The notes: generated from the letters alone by a model not told the origin. A DNA stretch of 64,000 nt from JACKHO01 sp041398745 (GCA_041398745.1 JAWKUB010000003.1:434001-498000); one strand, 5' to 3'. Positions 44,402 to 53,903 are shown, numbered from the stretch's first letter. Numbers and translations are program-made.

Positions 44402-46648
44402 ATGACGCGTCGCCTGGACATCATCACACTGCTGAAAACGTTTGCGGCGATTCTGCTGCTGCAGACGGCTTTTCTTCCGTTCACCTTCGCCGATGACGCT
44501 GCTACGACAGATAAGGAAGTGGAAGCGGCACCGGCGGACGACAAGAAGCTTCCCATTGGCCAATTGCTCGAATTGACCAGTCCCATTACCGACGAAGCAT
44601 TGGGGGCTGTGCGAAAGACTGCGCTCGATTTGCAGCGACAGGCAGCGAAAGAGAAACGACCTGCTTATCTCATTTTGCAGGTGAATCCCGGGTCGAGTCA
44701 GTTTCATCATGTGTACGCACTCGCCGATTTTCTGGCGAGTGAGCCCCTCACTGAACTGACAACGGTCGCCTGGGTACCGCAAGATGTCTTCGGCAACAAT
44801 GTGTTTGTCGCCCTCGCCTGCCAGGAAATTGTCATGCATCCCGACGCTCATCTCGGCGACATTGGTCGAGGCGAAGCGCTGCGGAAAGAAGATCAGGACA
44901 TTGTTCGAAGCATTATCGCGAAACGCCGTAATGCCAAGGTGACCCCCGCGCTGGTTGCGGGACTCATGAACCCGTCGGAAACGATTCTGCATTTGACGGT
45001 CGATCAGGGCGACGGCATTAAGGAGAAACGCATTGCCACGGCCGCTGAGGCCTCGCAACTGCGGGATCAGGGCGTCGTCATCTCCGATTCGAAAACGCTG
45101 AAGGACCAGGGAACCCCCTGGAAGATTTCGGGCGCCGAAGCCCGTGAGGAAGATATTCTCATCACACAAACCGCGGGATCAACGCGCGATGTCATCGACG
45201 CTTATGGCCTGCCACTGGAAGCACTGCGAAATCGCATTACGGGTGAGGCTATCGACAAGGTGGCCTACATCGAACTGAAGGACGAAATCAATGATCAGTT
45301 CTTTTCATTCGCGATACGTCAAATCCAGCGAGCAGCCAATCAAGATGTTGAATTGATCATTTTTGAAATCGACTCTCCAGGCGGTAGCTTGCGGTTCAGT
45401 GCCGACATTGCAAATACAATTGCCAATCTACGGGAGAAGGATATCAAGACTGTTGCGTTCGTACGCAAGCAGGCCTACAGCGGCGGCACAATTGTCGCCC
45501 TCGGTTGCGACGAGATCTATATGCTTCCTGAAGCGACTATCGGCGACGCCATTCCTTTTCTGTTCTTTGAAGGTCAAGTTCTTCAGGATGCAGAAGGCAA
45601 GGTATTGAGTGTGGAAAGGGAAATGTTGCACCAACTGGCGGAACGCAAGAATCGCCCCCCAGCTCTCCTCGAAGCCATTGCCGACATTAACTTGGAAGTC
45701 TTTGAAGTGACACACCGTAAGACGGGGCGGGTGTGGTTCATGTCCGAAGCGGAAATTCACGCCTCCGGCGAAGAATGGTTACAAGGCCCACTCGTACCCG
45801 AGACACGTAAAGGTGTGGCACTGACGGTCGGCGGACGACGCGCAGCGGAACTGCGCATTGCCGAACCACCGGTCGCCGACATGGAGGACTTGCGTGCCCG
45901 GCTCGGAATTCCGCAGGACCTCAAATTCAATCGAATCGAGCGGACCTGGGTCGACACCACGGTATTCGTGCTCAATGGCCCTACGATGACCGGATTGCTG
46001 TTCTTCATTGGTGTGATTTGCATTTACCTCGAATTGCACACCATGACGGGCTTCTTCGGAATCATTTCAGTTCTGGCCTTTGGGGTGTTCTTCTGGAGTA
46101 AAATCATGGGAGGCACAGCGGGCGGGCTGGAAGTCATTCTGTTTCTGATTGGTATTGGCTGCCTGGCGCTCGAAATCTTCGTCATACCAGGATTCGGAGT
46201 GTTTGGCATTTCTGGAATTCTCTTGCTGCTAATGTCGCTGGTCATGGCGAGCCAGACATTTGGTGGCATCACGACAGAATACGACCTGATTCAGGCAGGC
46301 CGCAGCGTCGCGATGTTCGGTGTGGCACTGTTTGCCGTCATCGTCACCGGCGTACTCCTCAGTAGTTTCCTGCCGAAAATCCCGTTCCTGAAAGATATGA
46401 TTCTGGCCCCACCCGGGGGCCTGGCAGCAGACGGACCGCGACTGCGCCCCGAACTGGCCGCAGCGGCTCATCCTCTCATGGGAAGTCAGGGCCGTACCAT
46501 GACCGTACTGCGTCCAGCTGGTAAGGCACGTCTTGATGGTCAAATCATCGACGTCATCAGTGATGGCCCGTTCATTATGGAAGAGAAGGATATTGTGGTC
46601 GTCCGCATTACCGGCAACCGAATTGTCGTACGCGAAGTTGAGGCGTAA
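44402..46648 (+). CDS. Membrane-bound ClpP-class serine protease, NfeD family
   Basis: About 748 residues from MTRRLDIITLLKTFAAILLL; 36 upstream codons are open but precede the signal sequence. After the signal come two ClpP/SppA-like domains. The first (~75-200) lacks a nucleophile Ser (FGNNVFVALACQEI). The second (~295-440) has the expected pattern, FEIDSPGGS then AYSGGTIVALGCDEIYM, with Ser in the catalytic position. Four to six hydrophobic helices follow (~510-660), and the C-terminus is a small OB-like NfeD domain (KARLDGQIIDVISDG). Family members cleave membrane proteins such as stomatins and support membrane quality control. A stomatin partner is not adjacent. Confidence 0.9.
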   Translation: MTRRLDIITLLKTFAAILLLQTAFLPFTFADDAATTDKEVEAAPADDKKLPIGQLLELTSPITDEALGAVRKTALDLQRQAAKEKRPAYLILQVNPGSSQFHHVYALADFLASEPLTELTTVAWVPQDVFGNNVFVALACQEIVMHPDAHLGDIGRGEALRKEDQDIVRSIIAKRRNAKVTPALVAGLMNPSETILHLTVDQGDGIKEKRIATAAEASQLRDQGVVISDSKTLKDQGTPWKISGAEAREEDILITQTAGSTRDVIDAYGLPLEALRNRITGEAIDKVAYIELKDEINDQFFSFAIRQIQRAANQDVELIIFEIDSPGGSLRFSADIANTIANLREKDIKTVAFVRKQAYSGGTIVALGCDEIYMLPEATIGDAIPFLFFEGQVLQDAEGKVLSVEREMLHQLAERKNRPPALLEAIADINLEVFEVTHRKTGRVWFMSEAEIHASGEEWLQGPLVPETRKGVALTVGGRRAAELRIAEPPVADMEDLRARLGIPQDLKFNRIERTWVDTTVFVLNGPTMTGLLFFIGVICIYLELHTMTGFFGIISVLAFGVFFWSKIMGGTAGGLEVILFLIGIGCLALEIFVIPGFGVFGISGILLLLMSLVMASQTFGGITTEYDLIQAGRSVAMFGVALFAVIVTGVLLSSFLPKIPFLKDMILAPPGGLAADGPRLRPELAAAAHPLMGSQGRTMTVLRPAGKARLDGQIIDVISDGPFIMEEKDIVVVRITGNRIVVREVEA

Positions 46649-46654
46649 GCAAAT

Positions 46655-46835
46655 TTTTCACCCTCCCCTTGGCGAAGCCAAACAGGGGAGGGTCGGATCG
46701 AGTTTACGAGATCCGGGGAGGGGCAATCGGCGTGACATTTTGAACCCGCGTTGTTATCCCGTTTCTAGCCCAACTCGCGCTCACCCCCTCGCTTCGCTTC
46801 GCTCGACCCTCCCCCAAATTGGTGGAGAGTGAATT
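46655..46835. repeat. GGGAGGG-type palindromic repeat element, copy 2
   Basis: Just after the NfeD stop is a strong hairpin: CCCTCCCC TTGGC, loop GAA, GCCAA, then GGGGAGGG with a three-base bulge (about 46661-46692). At the far end, near 46790-46815, CGCTTCGCTCGACCCTCCC is the inverted counterpart of a motif in the element at 34.7 kb. The interior (~100 bases) has no coding sign. It resembles a non-autonomous repeat and may also act as a terminator. Confidence 0.6.
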
Positions 46836-46949
46836 TCCTTCCCATTGTGCTAATGGCGACTTGTTGCCGTTCTCTATCGCCTCGTCCACAACGACAGTTC
46901 CTCCTCTGTCGGCTGGCTGTAATTGTGTGGGGGAAGTATTGTACGCCGC

Positions 46950-49900
46950 ATGGTCAAGTCATCTTCGCAGTCGAATTCTTCCGTTGGTGCCGCAGACGTT
47001 GTCGTTCGCGGGGCACGTGAGCACAATTTGCGCGACGTGAACCTCACATTGCCGCGAAACTCGCTCGTGGTCATGACGGGAGTGAGTGGCTCCGGCAAGA
47101 GTTCACTGGCCTTCGACACCATTTATGCAGAAGGGCAGCGGCGGTATGTGGAGTCGCTTTCCACCTACGCCCGCCAGTTTCTGGGGCAAATGCCGAAGCC
47201 CGACGTCGACGCCATCAGCGGATTGGCTCCGTCAATTTCGATCCAACAGAAAGTAACGTCACGCAATCCCCGCAGCACCGTCGGCACGATTACTGAAATC
47301 TACGACTATTTGCGGGTTCTGTTTGCGCGGGTTGGACTGGGGCATTGCACGAAGTGTCAGTCCCCCATCACCGCTCAGTCGAGCGACAGTATTGTTGCCT
47401 CGATTGAACTGCTGCCGGAAGGGACCCGTTTTCAGGTGCTCGCCCCACTCATTCAGCAGCAGAAGGGGGAATTCCGAGACCTGTTTACCGACTTGCTCAA
47501 ACGCGGTTATTTGCGAGCACGCGTCGATGGTGAACTCGTCAACCTCGCTGATGACCTGGGACTGAAGAAGAACTTCAAACACACCATTGAAGTGGTCATC
47601 GACCGACTCGTGGCCGGGAAAGGTGGTCGCACGCGGTTGGCGGAAGCAGTCGAGCAGGCCATTAAATTGAGCGGTGGTCGGGTAATGTTGCTCATCTCCC
47701 CAGATGCCTCGGCACCCGACGCTCGAACAGAGGCAGAACCGCAAGAGCAGATGTACTCTGCCAACTATGCCTGCACCAAGTGCAATTTGTCGTTTGAAGC
47801 ACCCTCCCCGCAGTTGTTCAGTTTCAACAGTCCTCTGGGCATGTGTACCGACTGCACGGGACTGGGCTCGCGTCACGAATTCCTGCTCGACCGACTCGTC
47901 GCTGATGAAAAGAAATCATTGTGGAAAGGCGCACTCAACGCTTTGGGACCGTTCACGAAAATTGGTCGCTGGCGAAAGCACCTGTTCAAAGGAGCCGCCA
48001 ATGCCATCGAGCAGGATTGTGGTCTTCCCGAAAACTCGCTGCTGAAAACGCCCTGGAAAGACTTGGACGACAAGGCCCAGCGGCTGTTTCTGTACGGAAC
48101 TGGTGACCGGCACATTACCTATTCGTGGCGGCACTCAGGTGGCATTTGGAAGCACGGCGGGACATGGGCTGGTCTTATTCCGAATCTTCTCGATGAGTAC
48201 ATCAAAGCCAAGAACCCCATGCGGCGGCGGCAGCTCGAGAAATACATGGAAATCGTCCCCTGCTCCACCTGTCAGGGAACGCGGCTCAACGCTCAGGCAC
48301 GCAATGTTCGTATTGAATCCATCGCTGAACAGTCGCCCGAGGAGGCTGCTCCGAAAAAGAGTCGCAAGAAAAAGACCAAGAGTTCCTCTGGCTGGCGTTT
48401 GACGCTTCCCGAGGTTTGCGGATTGTCAATTAGCGAAGCCCGACGGTTCTTCGCTGATTTGGAACTCAATGACACTCAGCGTCTCATTGCGGACGAAGCA
48501 CTCAAGGAAATCCGGGGGCGTTTGAGCTTCCTTGAACGATGCGGACTCGACTACCTGGCACTGGATCGTTCTGCCCCGACACTTTCGGGTGGAGAGTCGC
48601 AACGCATTCGGCTGGCCGGACAAATCGGATCGGGTCTGGTCGGCGTGTTGTACATTTTGGATGAGCCATCCATCGGACTTCATCCTCGCGACAACACCAA
48701 GCTGCTGGAGAGTCTGCTCGAACTGCGAGATCAGGGAAACACGGTCATTGTCGTCGAACACGATGAAGAGACCATGCGCGCGGCGGACCACATCATCGAC
48801 TTCGGTCCCGGTCCCGGTGTACGTGGCGGAGAAATTGTCGCTGCCGGCACGTATGACGACGTGGTCAAATCCAAGAAGAGTGTGACCGGTGCTTACCTGT
48901 CGGGACGTCAATCGATTCCGGTCCCCAAACAGCGACGCGACACGAGCAATGCAGAGCGGATTCGAATTCTCGGCGCGACGCACAACAATTTGCGGGACAT
49001 TGATGTTGAGATTCCACTCGGTGCATTCGTGTGCGTGACGGGTGTCAGCGGGTCGGGCAAGAGTTCGGTGACGAACGATATTCTCTGGGAAGTGTTGAAT
49101 CGGGACGTGAACGGTGGCAAGGGAACCCCCGGCACGCATAAGAAAATCGAAGGACTCAAGTTCATCGACAAGGCGATTGATATCGATCAGTCACCCATTG
49201 GTCGGACGCCGCGTTCGAATCCCGCGACGTATGTAAAACTGCTCGACGAAATTCGCACGCTCTACACGCAATTGCCGCAAGCCAAAATGCGGGGTTACAA
49301 GGCTGGGCGATTCAGTTTCAATGTCGCCGAAGGACGCTGTGAAGCGTGCGAAGGACACGGGGCTACGAAGCTGGAAATGGATTTCCTGGCGGACATTTGG
49401 GTTCCCTGCACGCTCTGCAATGGGGCTCGATTCAATCACGAGACACTCGAAGTCAAATACCGCGACAGGTCGATTGCAGACGTGCTGCAAATGGACGTGC
49501 AAGAGGCGCTCGAACACTTTAAGAATCATCCGAAGATTGCTCGATTGCTGCAGACGCTCCACGACGTGGGCCTCGATTACCTCAAGCTCGGACAACCATC
49601 ACCCACACTCAGTGGCGGAGAGGCTCAACGTACTAAACTGGCCCGCGAACTGGGGAAACGATCCACCGGCAGCACGCTTTATCTGCTGGACGAGCCGACC
49701 ACCGGGCTGCACTTTGCCGATGTCGCCAAACTGCTGGAAGTGCTGCACGGCTTTGTCGATAGTGGCAACACAGTTGTTGTAGTCGAGCATAGTCTGGATG
49801 TCATCAAAACTGCCGACTGGGTCATTGACCTTGGCCCCGAAGGCGGTGCCGGTGGGGGGCATGTTGTCGTGGCTGGAACACCCGAAGACGTCGCGAGTTG

Positions 49901-50789
49901 TAAAGAGTCGTACACGGGACGCGCACTCCAAGAGGTGCTGAAGCCACGCAAGCGGAAGGCAGCAGGTAAGAAAAAAGCCACCGCCAAGCGACAGCCGCTG
50001 CAAAATGAAATCCAAATTCGTGGAGCGGCGCAGCACAATTTGCAGGCGGTCGATGTCACTGTTCCACGCGATCAAATGAGCGTCTTTTGCGGGCCGAGTG
50101 GATCGGGGAAAACGTCACTGGCCATGGACACCCTGTACGCCGAAGGCCAACGCCGTTACGTGGAATCCCTCTCGGCCTATGCCCGGCAGTTTCTTGGCCA
50201 AATGCCCAAGCCGAAACTGGAGGCGATTTCCGGCCTCTCGCCCGCCATAGCCATTGAACAGAAAACCGTGGGAGCGACGCCCCGGTCCACCGTTGGCACG
50301 GTGACAGAAGTCTATGATTACCTGCGTGTCCTGTTTGCCCGACTCGGGCAAATGTACTGCCCGGGATGCCAGGAACCCATTGAGCGGCAAACCACTGATC
50401 AAATTATCGACCGCATTCTGTCGCTCCCGGAAAAGACAGCCCTCTACCTGGCCGCACCAATTCTGGTGCCCGTGGGACAGAGTTACAGCAAGTTGTGGGA
50501 TCGACTCGGAACGCAAGGCTACCTGCGGGCTCGCATTAACGGCACGACGTACATGCTGGATGATGTTCCCGAGATGGACCACAAGCGCGAGTACTCGGTC
50601 GAAGTCATTGTGGACCGCATCAAGGTTGATCCCGGACAGCGCGGCCGCGTGGGAGATTCCGTCGAGTCGGCCCTCGACTTGGGACGCGGAGAAATCCACC
50701 TCGTGCATGTTGAACGGGACGTTGAGGAGCCGGAGTGGCGTGTTGATCGACTGAGCTTGAACTACTCCTGCCCACGCTGCGATGACTGA
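46950..50789 (+). CDS. uvrA: UvrA excinuclease subunit with a partial second UvrA copy at its C-terminus
   Basis: About 1279 residues; MVKSSSQSNSS is the likely start. Residues ~15-1000 are a complete UvrA: Walker A GVSGSGKSSLAFDT, zinc finger 1 (CTKC, later CTDC), signature LSGGESQRIRLA, Walker B LYILDEPSIGLH, second Walker A GVSGSGKSSVTND, zinc finger 2 (CEACEGHG and CTLC), LSGGEAQRTKLA and LLDEPTTGLH. A Lys/Arg-rich linker follows (~1000-1020). Then a second UvrA N-terminus begins (GPSGSGKTSLAMDTLYAEGQRR, ARQFLGQMPKP). It runs only ~260 residues and stops after CPRCDD, inside the first zinc finger. A basic insert (KKSRKKKTKS) interrupts the first copy before signature I. UvrA acts in nucleotide excision repair. 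Confidence 0.95.
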   Translation: MVKSSSQSNSSVGAADVVVRGAREHNLRDVNLTLPRNSLVVMTGVSGSGKSSLAFDTIYAEGQRRYVESLSTYARQFLGQMPKPDVDAISGLAPSISIQQKVTSRNPRSTVGTITEIYDYLRVLFARVGLGHCTKCQSPITAQSSDSIVASIELLPEGTRFQVLAPLIQQQKGEFRDLFTDLLKRGYLRARVDGELVNLADDLGLKKNFKHTIEVVIDRLVAGKGGRTRLAEAVEQAIKLSGGRVMLLISPDASAPDARTEAEPQEQMYSANYACTKCNLSFEAPSPQLFSFNSPLGMCTDCTGLGSRHEFLLDRLVADEKKSLWKGALNALGPFTKIGRWRKHLFKGAANAIEQDCGLPENSLLKTPWKDLDDKAQRLFLYGTGDRHITYSWRHSGGIWKHGGTWAGLIPNLLDEYIKAKNPMRRRQLEKYMEIVPCSTCQGTRLNAQARNVRIESIAEQSPEEAAPKKSRKKKTKSSSGWRLTLPEVCGLSISEARRFFADLELNDTQRLIADEALKEIRGRLSFLERCGLDYLALDRSAPTLSGGESQRIRLAGQIGSGLVGVLYILDEPSIGLHPRDNTKLLESLLELRDQGNTVIVVEHDEETMRAADHIIDFGPGPGVRGGEIVAAGTYDDVVKSKKSVTGAYLSGRQSIPVPKQRRDTSNAERIRILGATHNNLRDIDVEIPLGAFVCVTGVSGSGKSSVTNDILWEVLNRDVNGGKGTPGTHKKIEGLKFIDKAIDIDQSPIGRTPRSNPATYVKLLDEIRTLYTQLPQAKMRGYKAGRFSFNVAEGRCEACEGHGATKLEMDFLADIWVPCTLCNGARFNHETLEVKYRDRSIADVLQMDVQEALEHFKNHPKIARLLQTLHDVGLDYLKLGQPSPTLSGGEAQRTKLARELGKRSTGSTLYLLDEPTTGLHFADVAKLLEVLHGFVDSGNTVVVVEHSLDVIKTADWVIDLGPEGGAGGGHVVVAGTPEDVASCKESYTGRALQEVLKPRKRKAAGKKKATAKRQPLQNEIQIRGAAQHNLQAVDVTVPRDQMSVFCGPSGSGKTSLAMDTLYAEGQRRYVESLSAYARQFLGQMPKPKLEAISGLSPAIAIEQKTVGATPRSTVGTVTEVYDYLRVLFARLGQMYCPGCQEPIERQTTDQIIDRILSLPEKTALYLAAPILVPVGQSYSKLWDRLGTQGYLRARINGTTYMLDDVPEMDHKREYSVEVIVDRIKVDPGQRGRVGDSVESALDLGRGEIHLVHVERDVEEPEWRVDRLSLNYSCPRCDD

Positions 50790-50811
50790 TCGACCACATT
50801 CGCGATATACT
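50782..50811 (+). promoter_or_regulatory. Possible promoter before the zinc-ribbon gene
   Basis: ATGACT and TATACT are separated by 18 bases, overlapping the uvrA stop. A start near 50818 would give a leader of ~30 bases to the next gene. The -35 matches only four of six consensus bases. Confidence 0.35.
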
Positions 50812-50849
50812 CACGAGACAAGTTTCGTCGGTTGACTGAGGCAATCGCC

Positions 50850-51590
50850 ATGTCCATAGAGTTCACATGTCTGAATTGTCGGCATCGTATGGTGGCCGAT
50901 CCCGCCGACGTGGGGGAGCGTGTCGAATGCCCCGAGTGTGGACAAATGTTGAAGGTTCCGGCCCCCATTGGTGGCAAGCTGACTCAGAAGCGCATGCCTC
51001 GCCAGGATGTGCCCCCGCTGCTTGATCCCAACTATCAGAGCTCACGTGGAATTGTCGCGCCGAACCAACCGAACTCCCCGGCACCAGCAAAGTCAAAACC
51101 TGCCAAGCCAAGTCGCCAACGTCACTTCGAGGTTCCTCAGGAGCCAGCGAATGGCTTTGAATTGGATTTCGATTTTGACTGCATTCTTGGGCGCGACGAA
51201 GAGGACTATGCGCATGATTTCATGGAAGATGTCATTGATGGACTGGTTGAGCACTTTGAAAAGCATTCTCAACATTTTTCGTCGTGTGGCCTGCTGCTCA
51301 AGGTTTTCAAGTACTCCATCGACGAAGTTGTCATTCAAGTCCTGGGCAACCTGAATCGAGAAGGCATTCGTTTTGACGCACGTGTCAACCTGGATCCCCG
51401 TCACAATTCGGTTTCGATATTTCATCGTCACAGTCTCGTGGGGATGATTATGGCAGGCACAGCAGAAGTCACGAGAGTGCGAACAATCAGCCAAATTGCA
51501 TCACGTGCATTGAAACCCATGCTGAAACAAGTGCAACGGGGCCTGGATGATCACGCAGGAGTGCCCCGGTCCTGGTGGTCGTTCTGGTAG
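50850..51590 (+). CDS. Zinc-ribbon hypothetical protein
   Basis: About 246 residues from MSIEFTCLNC. The N-terminal ~30 residues form a zinc ribbon with CLNCRHRM and CPECGQML, a common planctomycete prefix (FCPxCG-type). A Pro/Lys/Ser linker follows to ~85. The C-terminal ~150 residues are globular and end in PRSWWSFW; they include DLDFDFDCILGRDEEDYAHDF and LKVFKYSIDEVVIQVLGNLN. The globular part is not recognised. The stop overlaps the long open frame ahead of hemD by 16 bases, but the true hemD start is farther on. Confidence 0.75.
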   Translation: MSIEFTCLNCRHRMVADPADVGERVECPECGQMLKVPAPIGGKLTQKRMPRQDVPPLLDPNYQSSRGIVAPNQPNSPAPAKSKPAKPSRQRHFEVPQEPANGFELDFDFDCILGRDEEDYAHDFMEDVIDGLVEHFEKHSQHFSSCGLLLKVFKYSIDEVVIQVLGNLNREGIRFDARVNLDPRHNSVSIFHRHSLVGMIMAGTAEVTRVRTISQIASRALKPMLKQVQRGLDDHAGVPRSWWSFW

Positions 51591-51649
51591 TCATTTACCT
51601 AACGGCAAGAGAAAATCAGCAACATCTGGATTCGCAGAGAGTTCTCATT

Positions 51650-52465
51650 ATGAGCCAAACAATTCGGGTATGTAGTTTTGAAAGTCGTCGTAACGACGAA
51701 ATGGCCAACCTCATAGAACGATTCGGTGGCATCCCGACCGTCGTACATTCAATGCAGGAAATCCCGTTGGAAGAGAATGCCGAGGTGTTCGAATTCGGCA
51801 AACAGCTGCTGGCGAAAGAATTCGACCTTGTACTGTTCCTGACCGGTGTTGGTGCCAAAGCACTCTTCGAAATCCTGGAACTGAAACACTCAGTCGAGGA
51901 AATTCGCGAAGCATTCAATGCATGTCAAGTTATGGTGCGTGGCCCCAAGCCCATCCCGGTTCTGCGAGAATATGGAATTCGCATCGACTTGAAAGCTCCG
52001 GAACCGAATACTTGGCGCGAAGTCATCAGCGAACTGGAGCGAAATGAAGTCGAACTATCTGGAAAGCGATTTGCAATTCAAGAGTACGGAGTAGCCAGTA
52101 CCGAGTTGCGAGAAGCGTTGGAAAGCCGCGGCACGAGCGTTGGTTCGGTGTCGGTGTATCGCTGGGCATTGCCCGACGACGTCGAACCGCTGGAGCACGC
52201 AATCCGGGGTACCATTCGAGGTGAGTTCGACGTGCTGCTGATTACGAGCGCTCAACAAATCAACAATATTCTGGATGTTGCAGATTCACTGGGACTTAAA
52301 GACCAGTGGCTCGAAGCAGCGAGCAAATGCATGGTCGGGAGCATTGGGCCGACGGCGTCGGAGCGGCTCCGAGAGTTTGGGCTGCCTGTCAGCATGGAAC
52401 CTTCCCATCCCAAAATGGCGCATCTGGCCAAAGAGGCGATCGAGTTCGCGCGAGGTAAAGCATGA
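51650..52465 (+). CDS. hemD: Uroporphyrinogen-III synthase
   Basis: About 271 residues from MSQTIRVCSFESRRNDE. The family has weak sequence identity, but the two-lobed HemD pattern is visible: SFESRRNDEMANLIERFGG at the start, FDLVLFLTGVGAKALFE at the end of the first lobe, then GKRFAIQEYG, SVSVYRWALPDD, FDVLLITSAQQINNIL and CMVGSIGPTASERLREFGLPV. It closes hydroxymethylbilane to uroporphyrinogen III for heme, which suits a region rich in c-type cytochromes. No other hem gene is adjacent. The hairpin repeat after its stop may terminate transcription. Confidence 0.85.
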   Translation: MSQTIRVCSFESRRNDEMANLIERFGGIPTVVHSMQEIPLEENAEVFEFGKQLLAKEFDLVLFLTGVGAKALFEILELKHSVEEIREAFNACQVMVRGPKPIPVLREYGIRIDLKAPEPNTWREVISELERNEVELSGKRFAIQEYGVASTELREALESRGTSVGSVSVYRWALPDDVEPLEHAIRGTIRGEFDVLLITSAQQINNILDVADSLGLKDQWLEAASKCMVGSIGPTASERLREFGLPVSMEPSHPKMAHLAKEAIEFARGKA

Positions 52466-52528
52466 ACGTCTCAGTGACGATCAGTGCCTTGCTCTACTGA
52501 TTGAACGTCGCCCCAAAGCGACAGGTGG

Positions 52529-52548
52529 CACAGGCATTCCTGCCTGTG
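52529..52548. repeat. Perfect hairpin, REP-like (possible terminator)
   Basis: CACAGGCA and TGCCTGTG form a perfect eight-base stem around a TTCC loop, between the convergent hemD and DUF3472 genes. There is no T-run, so a classical intrinsic terminator is unlikely. The motif looks like a short repetitive extragenic palindrome. Confidence 0.55.
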
Positions 52549-52601
52549 AATTCAGACCATATCTGGAACGATGCACCTGACATTCTGCGAAAGCTAAAGC
52601 A

Positions 52602-53501
52602 CTACTCGTCCTTTTGAATGACGTCACTGACGGCAGCATCGAGTGCTGTCAGCACGTCAGCCGGTTTCGGGGACTCGACCTCATCCGGCAAAGTGTACGT
52701 TTCCCGCAATGTTCCGTGCTCCGATGTCACGTCTCCACCGGTGGAGAGGAAGAAACGCTTGCCGAGAATTCCACCGTCAATGTTCGTGGCGGGGTTTGCG
52801 TCGCCTGTGAAGCGGGCCGACCGGAGTGGTGCCCACTCGTTGTCCTGAGTGCGGACCCAGCCCACGCCAAATTCGGCCTGACGATTCTTCTTCGTCGACA
52901 CGCGGTTCCGACGGAAGTCTTCGACGAACGAATACAATCCCGTCAGCTTGCTGTTATTCGAAATCGTGGAAAACGTCACCAGATGCTTCCACTGCTGCGT
53001 CTCGTTCAAGTAGATGAATCCAGAAAAGGCGGTGCGGTCCCCATCGGGCTGTGAGGCGACGGCGAAGCGATAGTTTTCGCCAGCCTTCCAGTCGAATTTA
53101 AAGAAGCACTGCCCCCCCGTTCCTTCGCCGCCAAACCGTTTGACGGTGACATCATCGGCCTGCTTCAGCACTTTGACTTTGCGGCTTTCCGGAACAATGC
53201 TGGGGTCGTTCTGGTTTCCAGGATCCCAGACAGAAAACAGAGCCACTTTGCTGCCGTCGGCCAGTTCCTGGATGCCGAAGTAACCTTTGCTCCAACCGGC
53301 AACCATGAAGTAGCTGCCATCTGCCGAGCTGGTGACAGATATTTCGTTGTAAAACACATCAGCCGGAGGAGCCGGATAGCCAAGATGCACACTGCGACAG
53401 GCAATTCCAAACAGGCGCTCGTCAGCTGAAACGCCATTGAACAAACCCGCCAGCGACAGGCCAAGAGCAAAGAGAGTGAAAAATCGAAACCGATGTGACA
53501 T
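52602..53501 (-). CDS. Secreted DUF3472 family protein
   Basis: About 299 residues; MSHRFRFFTLFALG is preferred over a Met nine codons earlier because it gives a clean signal peptide (LGLSLAGLFNGVSADE). The body matches the DUF3472 pattern: DVFYNEISVTSSADGSYFMVAGWSKGYFGIQEL, VALFSVWDPGNQNDP, GQCFFKFDWKAGENYRFAV, and QWKHLVTFSTISN. The C-terminus is a beta region followed by a short helix. DUF3472 proteins are exported and of unknown function, often beside carbohydrate-active enzymes. It is convergent with hemD. Confidence 0.85.
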   Translation of the reverse strand: MSHRFRFFTLFALGLSLAGLFNGVSADERLFGIACRSVHLGYPAPPADVFYNEISVTSSADGSYFMVAGWSKGYFGIQELADGSKVALFSVWDPGNQNDPSIVPESRKVKVLKQADDVTVKRFGGEGTGGQCFFKFDWKAGENYRFAVASQPDGDRTAFSGFIYLNETQQWKHLVTFSTISNNSKLTGLYSFVEDFRRNRVSTKKNRQAEFGVGWVRTQDNEWAPLRSARFTGDANPATNIDGGILGKRFFLSTGGDVTSEHGTLRETYTLPDEVESPKPADVLTALDAAVSDVIQKDE

Positions 53502-53903
53502 GGAAGCTGTGAAGAATGTGAACGCCATATGAAAGCAGGAGATGTGTTTAACACCCCAACCGTGAGGTCGTGGGCAATCCGATTGTTTCGTCGAGCAGAA
53601 CTTGTATTACGTTTCGACAAAGCCAGATTGCGTGGACATAAACCAATGATGGCACATGAACCAGAAAAAAAGAATCGTCCACACGAAGCCGGCCTGAACG
53701 GTCGGGCGGGAATAAGGTCATGCCTTGTGACCGGTAGTAACAGACACCAAAGCAGCACATCGCGGGCACGGACGCTCCTTTCTGTGAATTGTCGGCGCAA
53801 TTCGTAGCCCAAAGGAGTCGAATGTGCAGGGGCTGTCGAGCAGGGTGACGAAATGAGAAAATCAAGTCGTTAGCCGACGTCCAACAAAAGAAATACTGCC
53901 TAG
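53502..53903. other. Intergenic region without recognised genes
   Basis: About 400 bases between the DUF3472 gene start and the IS1380-type left end. Open frames here on both strands have no protein-like character. Promoter sequences for the DUF3472 gene are expected but not identified. Confidence 0.4.

Noticed and set aside
44246..45169. 307-codon open frame antisense to the NfeD gene
   Set aside because: It is a codon-bias shadow of the ClpP-class protease; no recognisable motif.
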